A DNA stretch of 64,000 bases from CAVUNY01 sp963768585 (GCA_963768585.1 CAVYIF010000014.1:1-64000), one strand, 5' to 3'. Counted from the stretch's first letter, positions 34,588 to 44,482 are shown. Notes: generated by a model from the sequence alone, not told the origin. Made by a program: numbers and translations.

Positions 34588-34627
34588 CATTTCCGGCAGG
34601 AAATCCCCTATCCAAAGATAAAAATTA

Positions 34628-34667
34628 CCTGTAAAAGAATCCGGCGCATGCCGGATTCTTTTACAGG
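34628..34667 (+). terminator. Perfect 18-bp hairpin behind the small exported-protein genes
   Basis: CCTGTAAAAGAATCCGGC (34628-34645), loop GCAT, exact complement (34650-34667). The right arm contains TTCTTTT, but no T-run follows. Confidence 0.75.
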
Positions 34668-34739
34668 CCGGGCGATTCTATGGTTTTCTCGCGTTTGATG
34701 CTAGAATAAATAAAACCTAACAAACCCGAGAGAGACCTG

Positions 34740-36800
34740 ATGCCTACCCAATACCCTCCGATCAATCCCCGCTTTCCCCATATTTTGCACGGTGGTGACT
34801 ATAACCCGGACCAGTGGCCGCCCGAAATCTGGCGCGAAGACATGCGCCTGATGAAGCTGGCCAACTGCAACACGATGAGTGTTGGCATTTTCGCCTGGAC
34901 GCGCTTAGAACCGGAAGAAGGTAAATTCGACTTTTCCTGGCTCGATACGGTAATGGACCTGCTGGTTGAAAATCAGGGCTATGCCGTTCTGGCCACGCCC
35001 AGCGGAGCGCGGCCGGCATGGATGTCGCACAAGTATCCCGAAGTACTGCGCGTGCGCCCGGATGGACAGCGCAACAAACACGGCACGCGCCACAACCACT
35101 GTCCCACCTCGCCCATTTATCGGACCAAGACCGCCTTGATCAACCGCAAACTGGCCGAACGCTACAAGGACCACCCGGCCTTGCTGGTGTGGCACATCTC
35201 TAACGAATACAATGGCGAATGCCACTGCCACCTGTGCCAGGTTGCCTTCCGCGATTGGCTGAAGAATAAATACAACGGCGACCTGGACCAACTCAACCAG
35301 GCCTGGTACGCCGCATTTTGGAGCCATACTTACACCTCCTGGGAGCAGATCGAAGCCCCCAGCCCCATCGGCGAACCGCTGCTGCACGGTTTAAATCTGG
35401 ATTGGAAGCAATTCGTGACCGACCAGACCATCGATTTCATGCGCAATGAAATCGCTCCGCTGCGCGAGCTGACCCCCAACATCCCCATCACCACGAACCT
35501 GATGGGCTTTTTCCCGGGGTTGAATTACCAGAAGCTGGCCCGTGAATTGGACGTGGTTTCCTGGGACAGCTATCCGGTCTGGCATACCACCGGTTCAGAC
35601 TGGCGCCTGGGCATGCAGGTCGCGATGATCCACGACGTTAACCGCTCCCTTAAAGGCGGGCAGCCATTCATGCTGATGGAATCGACCCCTTCCAATACCA
35701 ACTGGCAGCCGGTGCCAAAGCTCAAGCGGCCGGGAATGCACATGCTGAGCAGCCTGCAGGCGATCGCCCACGGCAGTGATACGGTGCAGTACTTCCAGTG
35801 GCGTAAGAGCCGCGGCAGTTCCGAGAAATTCCACGGGGCGGTCGTCGACCATGTCGGGCACGAACACACCCGCGTCTTCCTGGATGTATCCGAACTGGGC
35901 GCGCTGCTGCAAAAACTCGATCCTGTGGTGGGCACGACCGTCCGTCCGGAGGTGGCCATCATTTATGATTGGGAAAACCGTTGGGCCATCGACGACATGC
36001 ACGCCCTCGGCCGTGACGTAGAGCGGCGCGGGTATTTGCAAACTGCCCTGTCCTGCTACCAGCCATTCTGGACGCGCGGAATCCCGGTGGACATCATCGC
36101 CGAGGAAGACAACTTCAGTTCCTATAAGCTGATCGTCGCCCCGATGCTGTATCTGCTCAAACCCGGCGTGGCGGAACGCTTAACCCGTTTTGTTGAAAAC
36201 GGCGGAACCCTGGTTACCACCTACTGGAGCGGGCTGGTTAATGAAACCGACCTGTGTTTCCTGGGCGGGTGGCCTGGTGACGGCCTGCGCGAGCTGGTCG
36301 GGGTCTGGGATGAGGAAACCGATACGCTGGCACTCGACGACCGCAACAGTCTGGTCACCTCCCCTGGCAACGAGCTGGGATTGAGCGGCAGCTATACGAT
36401 CAAAGATTACTGTGCCCTGATCCATGCCGAAGGATCTCGCGTGCTGGCCACCTACGGCAGTGATTTCTATGCCGGACGCCCGGCGCTGACGGTAAACGAT
36501 TTTGGCAAAGGACAGGCTTACTACATCGCCGCCCGCACGGATGAAACCTTCTTGAACGATTTCTTCGGCACCCTGGCGGGCCGCCTGGCCTTAAAGCCGG
36601 CCCTGCCCGTAGATCTGCCGGTCGGAGTCACCGCCACCCTGCGCGGCGGCGACCAGCGCCGCTTCGTCTTCGTGATGAACTTTAATCCTGCCCCGGTCAC
36701 AATTGACCTGGGAGAGGCCACTTACCGCAGTCTGGTGAGCAGTGCCATGGTCAGCGGCCAACTGGCCCTGCCGGCCTATGGCGTGGAAATTCTCGAATGA
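34740..36800 (+). CDS. GH42 beta-galactosidase
   Basis: 686 residues, cytoplasmic. Domain A is a TIM barrel with the family motifs LHGGDYNPDQWP, SVGIFAWTRLEPEEG and WHISNEYNGECHCHLC (acid/base Glu156 and a zinc-type Cys cluster), and LMESTPSNTNW (nucleophile Glu314). Domain B is the trimerisation domain (VAIIYDWENRWAID) and a small beta domain closes the protein. Cleaves beta-galactosides taken up by the cell. The ribosome site is weak (GAGAGAGA). No transporter is next to it; the galactonate dehydratase at 12 kb could act downstream of galactose oxidation, though that link is speculative. Confidence 0.93.
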   Translation: MPTQYPPINPRFPHILHGGDYNPDQWPPEIWREDMRLMKLANCNTMSVGIFAWTRLEPEEGKFDFSWLDTVMDLLVENQGYAVLATPSGARPAWMSHKYPEVLRVRPDGQRNKHGTRHNHCPTSPIYRTKTALINRKLAERYKDHPALLVWHISNEYNGECHCHLCQVAFRDWLKNKYNGDLDQLNQAWYAAFWSHTYTSWEQIEAPSPIGEPLLHGLNLDWKQFVTDQTIDFMRNEIAPLRELTPNIPITTNLMGFFPGLNYQKLARELDVVSWDSYPVWHTTGSDWRLGMQVAMIHDVNRSLKGGQPFMLMESTPSNTNWQPVPKLKRPGMHMLSSLQAIAHGSDTVQYFQWRKSRGSSEKFHGAVVDHVGHEHTRVFLDVSELGALLQKLDPVVGTTVRPEVAIIYDWENRWAIDDMHALGRDVERRGYLQTALSCYQPFWTRGIPVDIIAEEDNFSSYKLIVAPMLYLLKPGVAERLTRFVENGGTLVTTYWSGLVNETDLCFLGGWPGDGLRELVGVWDEETDTLALDDRNSLVTSPGNELGLSGSYTIKDYCALIHAEGSRVLATYGSDFYAGRPALTVNDFGKGQAYYIAARTDETFLNDFFGTLAGRLALKPALPVDLPVGVTATLRGGDQRRFVFVMNFNPAPVTIDLGEATYRSLVSSAMVSGQLALPAYGVEILE

Positions 36801-36835
36801 GATAGGTTGTATAGTAGACGCAATTCGGATTGAGA

Positions 36836-36869
36836 CCTGGCCAGTTTCCTAAATCGGAAACTGGCCAGG
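36836..36869. terminator. Hairpin between convergent genes
   Basis: CCTGGCCAGTTTCC (36836-36849), six-base loop, GGAAACTGGCCAGG (36856-36869), then TTTCTTTT. Serves GH42 on the plus strand, probably also the decarboxylase gene on the minus strand. Confidence 0.8.
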
Positions 36870-36876
36870 GTTTCTT

Positions 36877-38334
36877 TTATTGTTCCAGGATGATTTCAGC
36901 GCCCAGGGCAATCACCTGCTCGACCAGGTAATCCAGGTCCGCCCGAATCGTGCGGTGATTGGTAATCGACACGCGCAAGGCAAAGCTTCCCCGGATGCGG
37001 GTATAGCTGGGTGCAGCCAGTCCGCGTTCGTGCAGCCGCATTAAAATTTCTTCATTGCAGTGATTTAATTCTTCTGCACTCATGCGATGATTGTTATACC
37101 GGAAACAGACAATGTTAAACGTGACATCCGCCATCATTTCTAGTTCTGGGGAAGCCTGAATCAAACCGGCAAGATATTGGGCCTGCTCAACATTTTGCTC
37201 GATCTGGCGCGTGAAATGATCCAAACCATAGGCGCGCAAAGTCATCCAGACCTTCAAGGCCCTGAAGCTGCGGGTCAGCTGCAATCCCAGGTCACCGAAC
37301 CAGGCATGGTGCCCACCGGCCAGTCCGCGCGGCAGATGCTCAAGATAATCCGGAGAAGTCGAGAAGGTATCCACATGCTCCTCAAAATTACGGATTAACA
37401 CGCAAGCGACTTCAAAAGGCATATACATCAATTTGTGCAGGTCAAAAGCGAGCAAATCAGCACGCTCCATTCCTGCCACTCGCGCCTTTAACTTGTCCGA
37501 GAGAGCCGCGACCGCACCGAATGCGGCATCGACATGAAACCAGAGCCCTTCGCGTTCACAGATATCCGCCAGACCACGTAGATCATCAAAAGCCCCTGTA
37601 TTGGTCGTGGCAGCATTGCCGATCACACAGATCGGTTGATGACCTGCCGCCCGATCTGCAGCGATGGCTGATTGCAGCGCATCGAGATCTATTTGATACT
37701 GTTCATTTACCCGAATGAAGCGCATATATTTTTTACCGATGCCAAGCAGCTCAACCGCTTTATAGTTACTGCTGTGGGTTTCGCTGGAGCTGTAGACGGT
37801 GAAGTGCTGCGGGGCACCGATCAAGCCTTCATTGCGCACATCCAATCCCGCTTTACTATGGCGGGCGACTGACAGGCCGACAAAATTGGCCATCGAGCCA
37901 CCACTCACCAGAATGCCGCTGGAATCCTTTGGAAAACCGGTCATCTCTTTACACCAATCGATAACCTGGCGTTCGACATAATTAGCGATGTGTTCTCCAC
38001 CACCCATATTCGGATTAACTACCGAAGCCAGATAATCAGCCAGGGCGGCGTATGGAATGCCGTTGCCCATCACCCAACTCCAAAAACGGGGATGCAGGTT
38101 GCCCATCTGGTTGGGCAAGATGTACTGCTTAAACTCCTGGTAAGCCTGCAATTCGCCAGTCGGCTCGCGAGGAACCGCCTGGTTGAAAAATGCGGCAGCT
38201 TCATCCGGAATAGGCTGCCATATTGGGCGGTCGCGCAGGCTTTGCTGGAAGTCAAACAGATCATCAATCATCTGATGAGCCAGAACGCGTGTCGCGTCCC
38301 AATCTTGAGGGTCCAGGTTAATTTCGGGTTCCAT
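36877..38334 (-). CDS. Group II PLP-dependent decarboxylase (aromatic-amino-acid decarboxylase-like)
   Basis: 485 residues. The group II pattern is clear: HPRFWSWVMGNG, MTGFPKDSSGILVSGGSMANF, HSSNYKAVELLGIG, then WFHVDAAFGA (PLP-nitrogen Asp) and FDLHKLMYMP (PLP lysine). Such enzymes decarboxylate tyrosine, tryptophan, DOPA, glutamate or related acids; the substrate is not certain, but the fold looks closest to the aromatic group. Good ribosome site (AGGAG). It is convergent with GH42 and divergent from the exonuclease gene. Confidence 0.88.
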   Translation of the reverse strand: MEPEINLDPQDWDATRVLAHQMIDDLFDFQQSLRDRPIWQPIPDEAAAFFNQAVPREPTGELQAYQEFKQYILPNQMGNLHPRFWSWVMGNGIPYAALADYLASVVNPNMGGGEHIANYVERQVIDWCKEMTGFPKDSSGILVSGGSMANFVGLSVARHSKAGLDVRNEGLIGAPQHFTVYSSSETHSSNYKAVELLGIGKKYMRFIRVNEQYQIDLDALQSAIAADRAAGHQPICVIGNAATTNTGAFDDLRGLADICEREGLWFHVDAAFGAVAALSDKLKARVAGMERADLLAFDLHKLMYMPFEVACVLIRNFEEHVDTFSTSPDYLEHLPRGLAGGHHAWFGDLGLQLTRSFRALKVWMTLRAYGLDHFTRQIEQNVEQAQYLAGLIQASPELEMMADVTFNIVCFRYNNHRMSAEELNHCNEEILMRLHERGLAAPSYTRIRGSFALRVSITNHRTIRADLDYLVEQVIALGAEIILEQ

Positions 38335-38391
38335 AAAACACTCCTGAGGGCAGATTTAACACAAGTTAGAAGATCCTTGCTAACCAAGCAG

Positions 38392-38447
38392 TCGCGCAAT
38401 CTACCTGGCGTTGCAGGAAAATCTGCAACGCCAGGTAGATTGCGCGA
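38392..38447. repeat. Perfect 25-bp inverted repeat in a divergent intergenic region
   Basis: Left arm 38392-38416 (TCGCGCAATCTACCTGGCGT and five more), loop GAAAAT, exact complement at 38423-38447. It lies between two genes that point away from each other, so neither ends here. The rest of the 333-base gap is AT-rich; I see no other certain element. Confidence 0.8.
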
Positions 38448-38667
38448 TGCCGTCGAATATTATAGATATATTTTATCATCATAGCCATTTTATTTTGAAA
38501 ACTCAACAATATTCGAGCTGGTTAAGCTTAGTTCCAGAAAAAGTGATAGCATTATTCTCAAACACATCCTGGAGTCTTTCCACCAAAGGACAACTTTTTT
38601 ACACATTGTGCGTATGATATATGCAGAGTAAATTCAGCGGATCATGCGTTGGAAGAACAAGGAACAT

Positions 38668-39219
38668 ATGCCAGAAATTTTTATCAGTACCGATGTCGAA
38701 ACCGATGGCCCTATTCCAGGGCTGTATTCTATGCTCAACTTTGCTTCGGCAGCTTACAAAGCCAACGGCGACCGATTGGATACTTTCACGGCCAACCTGG
38801 AGAACCTGCCCGAGGCAAGCCAGGATCCGCACGCCATGGAATTCTGGAGCCGCCACCCCGAAGTTTGGGCAGATATCCGCAGCAATCTGCAGTCTCCCGC
38901 GGAAGTGATGCCGCGCTATGCCGCCTGGCTGGAAGCCTTGCCCGGCAAGCCGGTATTCGTGGGCTACCCGATTGCCTTTGATTTCATGTTTGTTTACTGG
39001 TATTTGATCCGCTTTCACGGGGAAAGCCCCTTTGGACACAACGGGATCGATATCCGTTCGTATGCCATGGCCTTGCTCAAGAAAGATTACCGGGATATGA
39101 ACATATCCGATATGCCGCACCGCTGGCGCAGCAAGCATAAGCATACCCACAATTCTCTGGATGACGCCATCGAACAGGGAGAATTATTCACCAATATGCT
39201 GCGTGATAACCTGAGTTGA
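38668..39219 (+). CDS. DEDDh-type 3'-5' exonuclease / exoribonuclease
   Basis: 183 residues of the RNase H-like exonuclease fold. The catalytic acids fit the DEDDh scheme: STDVETDGP (Asp, Glu), YPIAFDFMF (Asp) and HTHNSLDDAIEQG (His, Asp). The GPIPGLYSML segment is like that of the small exoribonucleases of the Rv2179c type. It probably trims RNA in the cytoplasm. Start chosen at ATG 38668 (MPEIFIS) with AAGGAA just ahead. Independent of the neighbours. Confidence 0.8.
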   Translation: MPEIFISTDVETDGPIPGLYSMLNFASAAYKANGDRLDTFTANLENLPEASQDPHAMEFWSRHPEVWADIRSNLQSPAEVMPRYAAWLEALPGKPVFVGYPIAFDFMFVYWYLIRFHGESPFGHNGIDIRSYAMALLKKDYRDMNISDMPHRWRSKHKHTHNSLDDAIEQGELFTNMLRDNLS

Positions 39220-39231
39220 AACCACCTTTGC

Positions 39232-39261
39232 TTGACAAATAACGCTGGAAACCGCTATACT
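39232..39261 (+). promoter_or_regulatory. Promoter of the SPFH operon
   Basis: TTGACA (39232-39237), 18 bases, TATACT (39256-39261). It lies inside the longest possible reading frame of the first SPFH gene, which excludes starts before about 39268. Confidence 0.8.
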
Positions 39262-39303
39262 GATTTTCAGCGTTATCTGCACCCTCACCCAATGCGGGGG
39301 AAC

Positions 39304-41115
39304 ATGCCTCGAGAAAGAAAACGGGCCAGGCGCTGGCAGTACCTCGTCTGGTTTATCCTGATCTTCCCATTATTTCTCTATCTGGTCTCCTTCTGGGGAG
39401 ACTTCAGTCAGGTGCTGTCTTACCTCTGGCAGGTCTTCTATTGGATGCTGTTTGGGCGCAATCTGTCGATCCCACGGCCCGACGCGGGTGTGGTAAGGGC
39501 ATTCCAGGTTGTGCTTTTTACAAATTTCCTGGGATATGGATTTACTTTCTTCATCTGGCTGATGTTGATGTCTTTTCAGGCTCTGCTGCCGGTCGAAACC
39601 CTGGATGATGTGTACGAAACCATGTCGCACCAGATTATGTATCTGCTGCGCTCGCACGGGCCGGCAATTTTCGTGCTGGATGGGAAGATGGACCACTCGG
39701 CCGATGAGCTGACCCGTCCCGGGCCGGGGGTGATTGTGGTCAACTTCAACAGTGCCATCGTGCTGGAAACGCTGGTGGGACGCGGAAGCTGCCTGATGGC
39801 CCCATCTTACCTGTTGCGGCGCCTGACGAGCTGGATGAATAAAACCCCGCCCGGGCCAAAAAGCCGGGTTGCCGGGCCAGGGGTGGTCTTTACCATGGGC
39901 AACGAACGTATTCGCTCTGTGGTGGACCTGCGCAAGCAAAGCCGTGCCGCGGATACGCGCATCAGCGCCTACACGCGGGACGGAATCGAGGTAACTTCTA
40001 ATGTATTCGCGGTGTTCACCATCGGGCAGCGCCCGGATGTGATCGAACTCACCTACCAGGACAAAGAACGACAAGAAGAAAATCTCAAAATCATTTCCAC
40101 ACGGCGCGTGGGACGCAACTTGATCGAGGTGAAGACCCTGCCCGCGGAAGAATTAGACCCCGCCGATCTGACCGAGGCGCACAACTACGCGCATATTCCT
40201 AACCAGAATCGCGACGCGCAAAGATATTCGGAGGTGGAACGCCCGCGCCAGGAGCCTGAGTTCAACACACAGCGCGTCTTCAACGCTGTCTATGCTCAGG
40301 CCCGCAACCCGCAAGAGCAGGTGGTGCCGTGGACGGAGCTGCCCGCCCAGGTGGCAGCCGATTTATACCGCTCCTTGATGCCCTCCCAAAACTACAATGA
40401 CCTGTATGCATTAGATGACCCGGCCGGCGAATCCTTTCCAATTCCGGAGATCCGCAGACGCTTCAGGGTGAAGCTGCGCAACAAAGGGCTGCTCTGGTAC
40501 CGGGTCGTTTTTCATCGCTCATTGATCCCCCTGGTGGACGGTACTTACAATGCCAGCGATCTTTTTGTTTCGCCTTATCTGGCCTTCACCGGTTCTCAGG
40601 TGCTGCGCGACCGGGGCATCAAAGTTCTGGCAGCCGGCTTCTCCAGCCCGCTGCCGGCTTCGCCCGAAGTTTACCAGCAGCGTCTGGCCTATTGGCGGGC
40701 AGAGTGGGAACATGACACCTCCTTGAAACGCTCTCAGTACGAATTGGAAGCCACCCGGATACGCAACCACGCTCGCGCCCAGGCACAGCATGATCTCACC
40801 CAGGCTCTGAGCCAGATTTTTGAACGCGGCGCCGGCAGTGACGAGGTCATGGCGCTGCGCGTTTTCCAGGCGCTGGAAAGTGTAGCGGCAGACCCCAAGA
40901 CCCGCCAGCTGCTGCCCGGCGAAACCATCACCCTGATGAACAACCTGCACAACTGGCTGCTGCCAGGCGATGCTGACAAAGCAAGCGCCTCCAGCTTGCT
41001 TCCGGAAGAAGTTCCTCCGGCTTTGCCACCGGCTCCTCCAAATCTTCCGCCAGATTTTATCCCTCCGGCAGACGTGCCCCCACCCCCACCGGCCGATCCC
41101 GGTGAACAGGCTTAG
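39304..41115 (+). CDS. SPFH/band-7-like membrane protein, first of a pair
   Basis: About 603 residues. Two hydrophobic segments (about 11-31 and 62-97) precede an SPFH/PHB-like domain (about 110-260): GPGVIVVNFNSAIVLE, then GPGVVFTMGNERI, VVDLRKQSR, ISAYTRDGIEV and NVFAVFTIG. A charged helix-rich part follows (about 450-560) and a Pro-rich tail. SPFH proteins such as stomatin, flotillin and HflK/C form membrane-bound rings or cages; this one cannot be assigned to a known subgroup. ATG 39304 has GGGGGA just upstream; ATG 39292 is the alternative, and anything earlier lies in the promoter. Six bases separate it from the second SPFH gene. Confidence 0.75.
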   Translation: MPRERKRARRWQYLVWFILIFPLFLYLVSFWGDFSQVLSYLWQVFYWMLFGRNLSIPRPDAGVVRAFQVVLFTNFLGYGFTFFIWLMLMSFQALLPVETLDDVYETMSHQIMYLLRSHGPAIFVLDGKMDHSADELTRPGPGVIVVNFNSAIVLETLVGRGSCLMAPSYLLRRLTSWMNKTPPGPKSRVAGPGVVFTMGNERIRSVVDLRKQSRAADTRISAYTRDGIEVTSNVFAVFTIGQRPDVIELTYQDKERQEENLKIISTRRVGRNLIEVKTLPAEELDPADLTEAHNYAHIPNQNRDAQRYSEVERPRQEPEFNTQRVFNAVYAQARNPQEQVVPWTELPAQVAADLYRSLMPSQNYNDLYALDDPAGESFPIPEIRRRFRVKLRNKGLLWYRVVFHRSLIPLVDGTYNASDLFVSPYLAFTGSQVLRDRGIKVLAAGFSSPLPASPEVYQQRLAYWRAEWEHDTSLKRSQYELEATRIRNHARAQAQHDLTQALSQIFERGAGSDEVMALRVFQALESVAADPKTRQLLPGETITLMNNLHNWLLPGDADKASASSLLPEEVPPALPPAPPNLPPDFIPPADVPPPPPADPGEQA

Positions 41116-41121
41116 GCGCAT

Positions 41122-42465
41122 ATGAGTATGTTTGACGGTTTGCAAGATTTCTTACAAAGTCCCATTTTTAAGGAGACGCGTATTTGGTATGACCGCAACC
41201 CCGGGTTTGGCGAGCAGTTCCTGGGGATCATGCGCTTGTTGCTGGCGATTCTTCTCCTGCTGATGTTCATTCTCATGGGCGGCGTTTTCTTCCAGAACGT
41301 TAATGCCCGCGCCACCGCCCTGCAGGCGCGTGAAATTTCGCCCCTGCTGCATTTGATCCCGGTGGAATTTATCACTTTCGTGATTTATATTTTTACCTGG
41401 GAAAATTTTCGGTTTGCCCTGCCGGTATTCGGGGCAATGGTCTCTGTGATCATTGCCGGCGCCTTCTTCGTCAAAGATATTTACAACCTCAAACAGTTCA
41501 GCGACGGGCTGCGCTACGTGATCTCGTCCATGTTCGCGGTGAATTACCCCCACATCAACATTGACAACGGGCAGAAACAGATCGCCCGCAAGGAGACCAA
41601 TTTAATCGACGCCATTGGTGGTCCGGGATATGCCATGATCCAGCCCGGCAATGCGGTGCTGTTCCACCAACTGCGCAGAGTCTCTCGCAATATCATCACC
41701 CAATCGGTGATGATGACCCGCTTCGAACGGGTCGGCTCGGTGACCAACCTCGACGATCAGGATGGCCACGTGGAGGAAATGCAGGTTGTCAGCCGCGACG
41801 GCATTCAGATCAAGGTGCGCGACATTCGTTTCCGCTACCGCATTCTTTCAGAAACGATCAACGGGCAGCCGGTACCCCGCACCCGGGAAAATCCCTACCC
41901 GTTCTCACGCCAGGCCTATATCGATCTTTCGTATTACCTCTCGGTCAATGAAAAAGGGCAGATTTCCTGGGGACAGGCGGTGCGCGGTATGATCTGTGGC
42001 GTGGTCGAAGATTACGTCAACTCGCATACGGTCGATTATCTGACGGCCCCCCGCGGTCACGAACGCGATCCGCGCCGGGAAATCAACGAGCGCATGTTTG
42101 GCCCCGGCCTGACCAGCGCCTTGCGCAATGCCGGTACAGAACTTCAGTGGGTGGATATTGGCCATTTAGATATCGTGGCTGAAGAAGTCGACCAGGAGCG
42201 CATCAATCTGTGGGCCGCGGACTGGGTGGGCGATGCCTCAGTTAAAAGAGCTTACAGCGAAGCAAAGCGCATCGCCTACCAGGAGTTGGGCCGGGCCGAA
42301 GGCCAGGCCGAGATGTTGGTGGCCATCGCCCAGGCGGTGGATGGGATCGATCTGACTGGAAATCGCGCAAAAAATATCCGCCATGTGCTGCTGGCGCGCA
42401 CCGCCCAGATTCTCGAAGCGATGCACGACAACCACATGGAAGAAACACCGCCTGACGGCGGGTAA
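41122..42465 (+). CDS. SPFH/band-7-like membrane protein, second of a pair
   Basis: 447 residues. Three hydrophobic segments in the first 125 residues (LGIMRLLLAILLLLMFILMG; EFITFVIYIFTW; LPVFGAMVSVIIAGAFFV) are followed by an SPFH-like domain (GPGYAMIQPGNAVLF ... VVSRDGIQIKVRDIRFRYRI) and a helical part with YSEAKRIAYQELGRAEGQAEM, typical of the stalk in flotillin-like proteins. The protein and its upstream neighbour share the layout and probably build a hetero-oligomer, as HflK and HflC do. The sequence is not HflK/C itself. Next gene 15 bases away. Confidence 0.75.
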   Translation: MSMFDGLQDFLQSPIFKETRIWYDRNPGFGEQFLGIMRLLLAILLLLMFILMGGVFFQNVNARATALQAREISPLLHLIPVEFITFVIYIFTWENFRFALPVFGAMVSVIIAGAFFVKDIYNLKQFSDGLRYVISSMFAVNYPHINIDNGQKQIARKETNLIDAIGGPGYAMIQPGNAVLFHQLRRVSRNIITQSVMMTRFERVGSVTNLDDQDGHVEEMQVVSRDGIQIKVRDIRFRYRILSETINGQPVPRTRENPYPFSRQAYIDLSYYLSVNEKGQISWGQAVRGMICGVVEDYVNSHTVDYLTAPRGHERDPRREINERMFGPGLTSALRNAGTELQWVDIGHLDIVAEEVDQERINLWAADWVGDASVKRAYSEAKRIAYQELGRAEGQAEMLVAIAQAVDGIDLTGNRAKNIRHVLLARTAQILEAMHDNHMEETPPDGG

Positions 42466-42480
42466 AGATCCCGATCACTT

Positions 42481-44475
42481 ATGAAAGACATCAAGAATCG
42501 CCTTAAGAATCGCACAGATCTAAAAAAACTGGAGCAGGATCTGCTCGTGGTCGAGCGTCTGGTGGATGAAGACGCGGTGAGTGATAAGATCAAAAAACTG
42601 GCTCGCCAGGCCCGCCGCGATCTGGAGACTGCCCGGTCGGCGCAGATTGAACTGGTCTTGCGGCTCAAAGACCCCCGGCAGCCTGAACGCGAGGCTGCCC
42701 GTCAGGAAGTTGAACAGCGAATTGCTGCCGGTGAGACCCACTTGTTTGACCCACAGGCAAAACATTGGCGTCAGGCTGTGGACTTGTTGGATGAAGCGCT
42801 GGCATTTGAGCAGCGTATGGAACGCCAGGAAGCTGAAATACGCCAGGTGGAAGCTCAGCTTACAGATATCGCCAGGATGCCCCATCATTTACATCAACTG
42901 CATCATCTTATTCTGCGCGCGCAAGAATTGCAGCGCCAGGATGCTTTATCAGAAAATGGCATAGAGGCTTTGTCCAGGGCGCGTGTGGTTTATGAATCAG
43001 GCTGCATCCGCCACCGTAAATTGACCCTGTCAATGCATAATGGCACCCTTAAAGAGCGTTTTGATGCTCTTGGAGAACTTCGCGAGCTGATCACCAATGG
43101 CGAAATGTGGATCCTGGATGCACCGGAAGAGGTTTGGCATCCGGCAGACCAGATTCTCACAACCGCGGAACAATCATGCATCAGTGAATCGGCAAGATTG
43201 ACCGACGAAGTTATCAATCAGGCGGATCAATTGGCAGAAACCAATTTGCAGGCCGCAATTCAGGATTTATACCTGGCATTGGACCAATCAATTCCCTATC
43301 TGGATGACGACCGGGCTAGATTGAAAGTTAAATACAACGAATTTTTTGAAATTTACCGCCAGCGAAAACTTGAACAAGATTTAACGCATTCCGATGCAGC
43401 TCTGGTCAGTGCCGAGGATATGGCGGGCTTTATCAAGGTTCGAACCAGGTACCAGGAGCGAATGAAAAAATTGGTCAACCAATCCCTGGGCTGGTTAAAC
43501 CAATTTTTCCACTCGGCTGTCACCCGTCCGGTAGCCAATTTGCTAAACGAAGCTGAGCAAGAAAATACTTCACCGGCTCGAACTGTAGAGTTAATCGACA
43601 TGTCCGTCAGCCTCGCCAGGGATACGATGGAAGGATCGATTGAAATCCCTGAGGCAATGGTGCGTGGGGCGGTAATATTATTTAGCAAGGGGATCGCCAA
43701 CCGTGACCGGGAATGGCTGAATTCTGCCATGCCGCTGTATACATTGGAACGAACGGATAAAATCCACCGTCATGCAGTGACTGCCTGGATGTTAGGCTGC
43801 ATTGAATATGCACTGGGAAATCGTTTTGATGGTTACTCAAATTGGAAAATCGCGCGCAGTTTGTTTGAAGATTTACAGAACAGAGCCGTCATAGAAAAAC
43901 AGATCGAAAAAGCGGACTGGTATCGCGACAGGTTGAAGGAAATGTCCGTGTATGCCAGCCAGACCTTTGAAGAAGTGTATTTCCAATGGATGAACCAATT
44001 CGAAACCATTGCATTGCCGCAGTCCCTGAAAGACTACCGCATCATTTTGGACCGCCAGGTGGGCGCAGACCAGATCGTTCCTTTACGCCAGACGCTCCGT
44101 CAATACCTGGAGACCAGTAAAAACCTGACCGGCGTGGAAATAAATTGGGCCGCTCAGGTCGACGCCGCATTTTACGAATATGAAATTCGGGATTATCTTA
44201 TGGCGTTGGATTATCTTAACCAGGCCTGGGTTGGATACCAATCCAGTCATCGCGGGGCCGTAGTTCTATGGTTATCCGGGATGATCCAATGGTGGCTGCC
44301 CTCCAGATTAAATTCAGCAGTTAGAAACTGGGAAGCCAGTATACGCATATTTAGAACATTGTCACGCGAAGCCGACAAGAAAAACCAGAACGAACGCCAC
44401 ATCTGGTATGATGACCAAATCGAATTGATGACCATCAGTTTACAAGAATGGATCCGACTTACAAAAGCTGGCTAA
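42481..44475 (+). CDS. Helical repeat protein of unknown function
   Basis: 664 residues, no signal or membrane helix. The first ~300 residues are strongly helical with coiled-coil stretches (VDLLDEALAFEQRMERQEAEIRQ). The C-terminal half carries an internal duplication: about 432-488 (AVTAWMLGCIEYALGNRF ... WYRDRLKEM) matches about 593-650 (AVVLWLSGMIQWWLPSRL ... WYDDQIELM). Each copy looks like a TPR-like helical hairpin. Likely a cytoplasmic scaffold or adaptor for the two SPFH proteins encoded before it (15-base gap). It ends seven bases from the stop of the convergent AAA gene. No ribosome site is evident, which suggests translational coupling. Confidence 0.65.
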   Translation: MKDIKNRLKNRTDLKKLEQDLLVVERLVDEDAVSDKIKKLARQARRDLETARSAQIELVLRLKDPRQPEREAARQEVEQRIAAGETHLFDPQAKHWRQAVDLLDEALAFEQRMERQEAEIRQVEAQLTDIARMPHHLHQLHHLILRAQELQRQDALSENGIEALSRARVVYESGCIRHRKLTLSMHNGTLKERFDALGELRELITNGEMWILDAPEEVWHPADQILTTAEQSCISESARLTDEVINQADQLAETNLQAAIQDLYLALDQSIPYLDDDRARLKVKYNEFFEIYRQRKLEQDLTHSDAALVSAEDMAGFIKVRTRYQERMKKLVNQSLGWLNQFFHSAVTRPVANLLNEAEQENTSPARTVELIDMSVSLARDTMEGSIEIPEAMVRGAVILFSKGIANRDREWLNSAMPLYTLERTDKIHRHAVTAWMLGCIEYALGNRFDGYSNWKIARSLFEDLQNRAVIEKQIEKADWYRDRLKEMSVYASQTFEEVYFQWMNQFETIALPQSLKDYRIILDRQVGADQIVPLRQTLRQYLETSKNLTGVEINWAAQVDAAFYEYEIRDYLMALDYLNQAWVGYQSSHRGAVVLWLSGMIQWWLPSRLNSAVRNWEASIRIFRTLSREADKKNQNERHIWYDDQIELMTISLQEWIRLTKAG

Positions 44476-44482
44476 GGTAGAT

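Noticed and set aside
39232..39303. Extending the first SPFH protein to the TTG at 39232
   Set aside because: The TTG is the first half of a TTGACA -35 box, with TATACT 18 bases on; a start there would precede the transcript.
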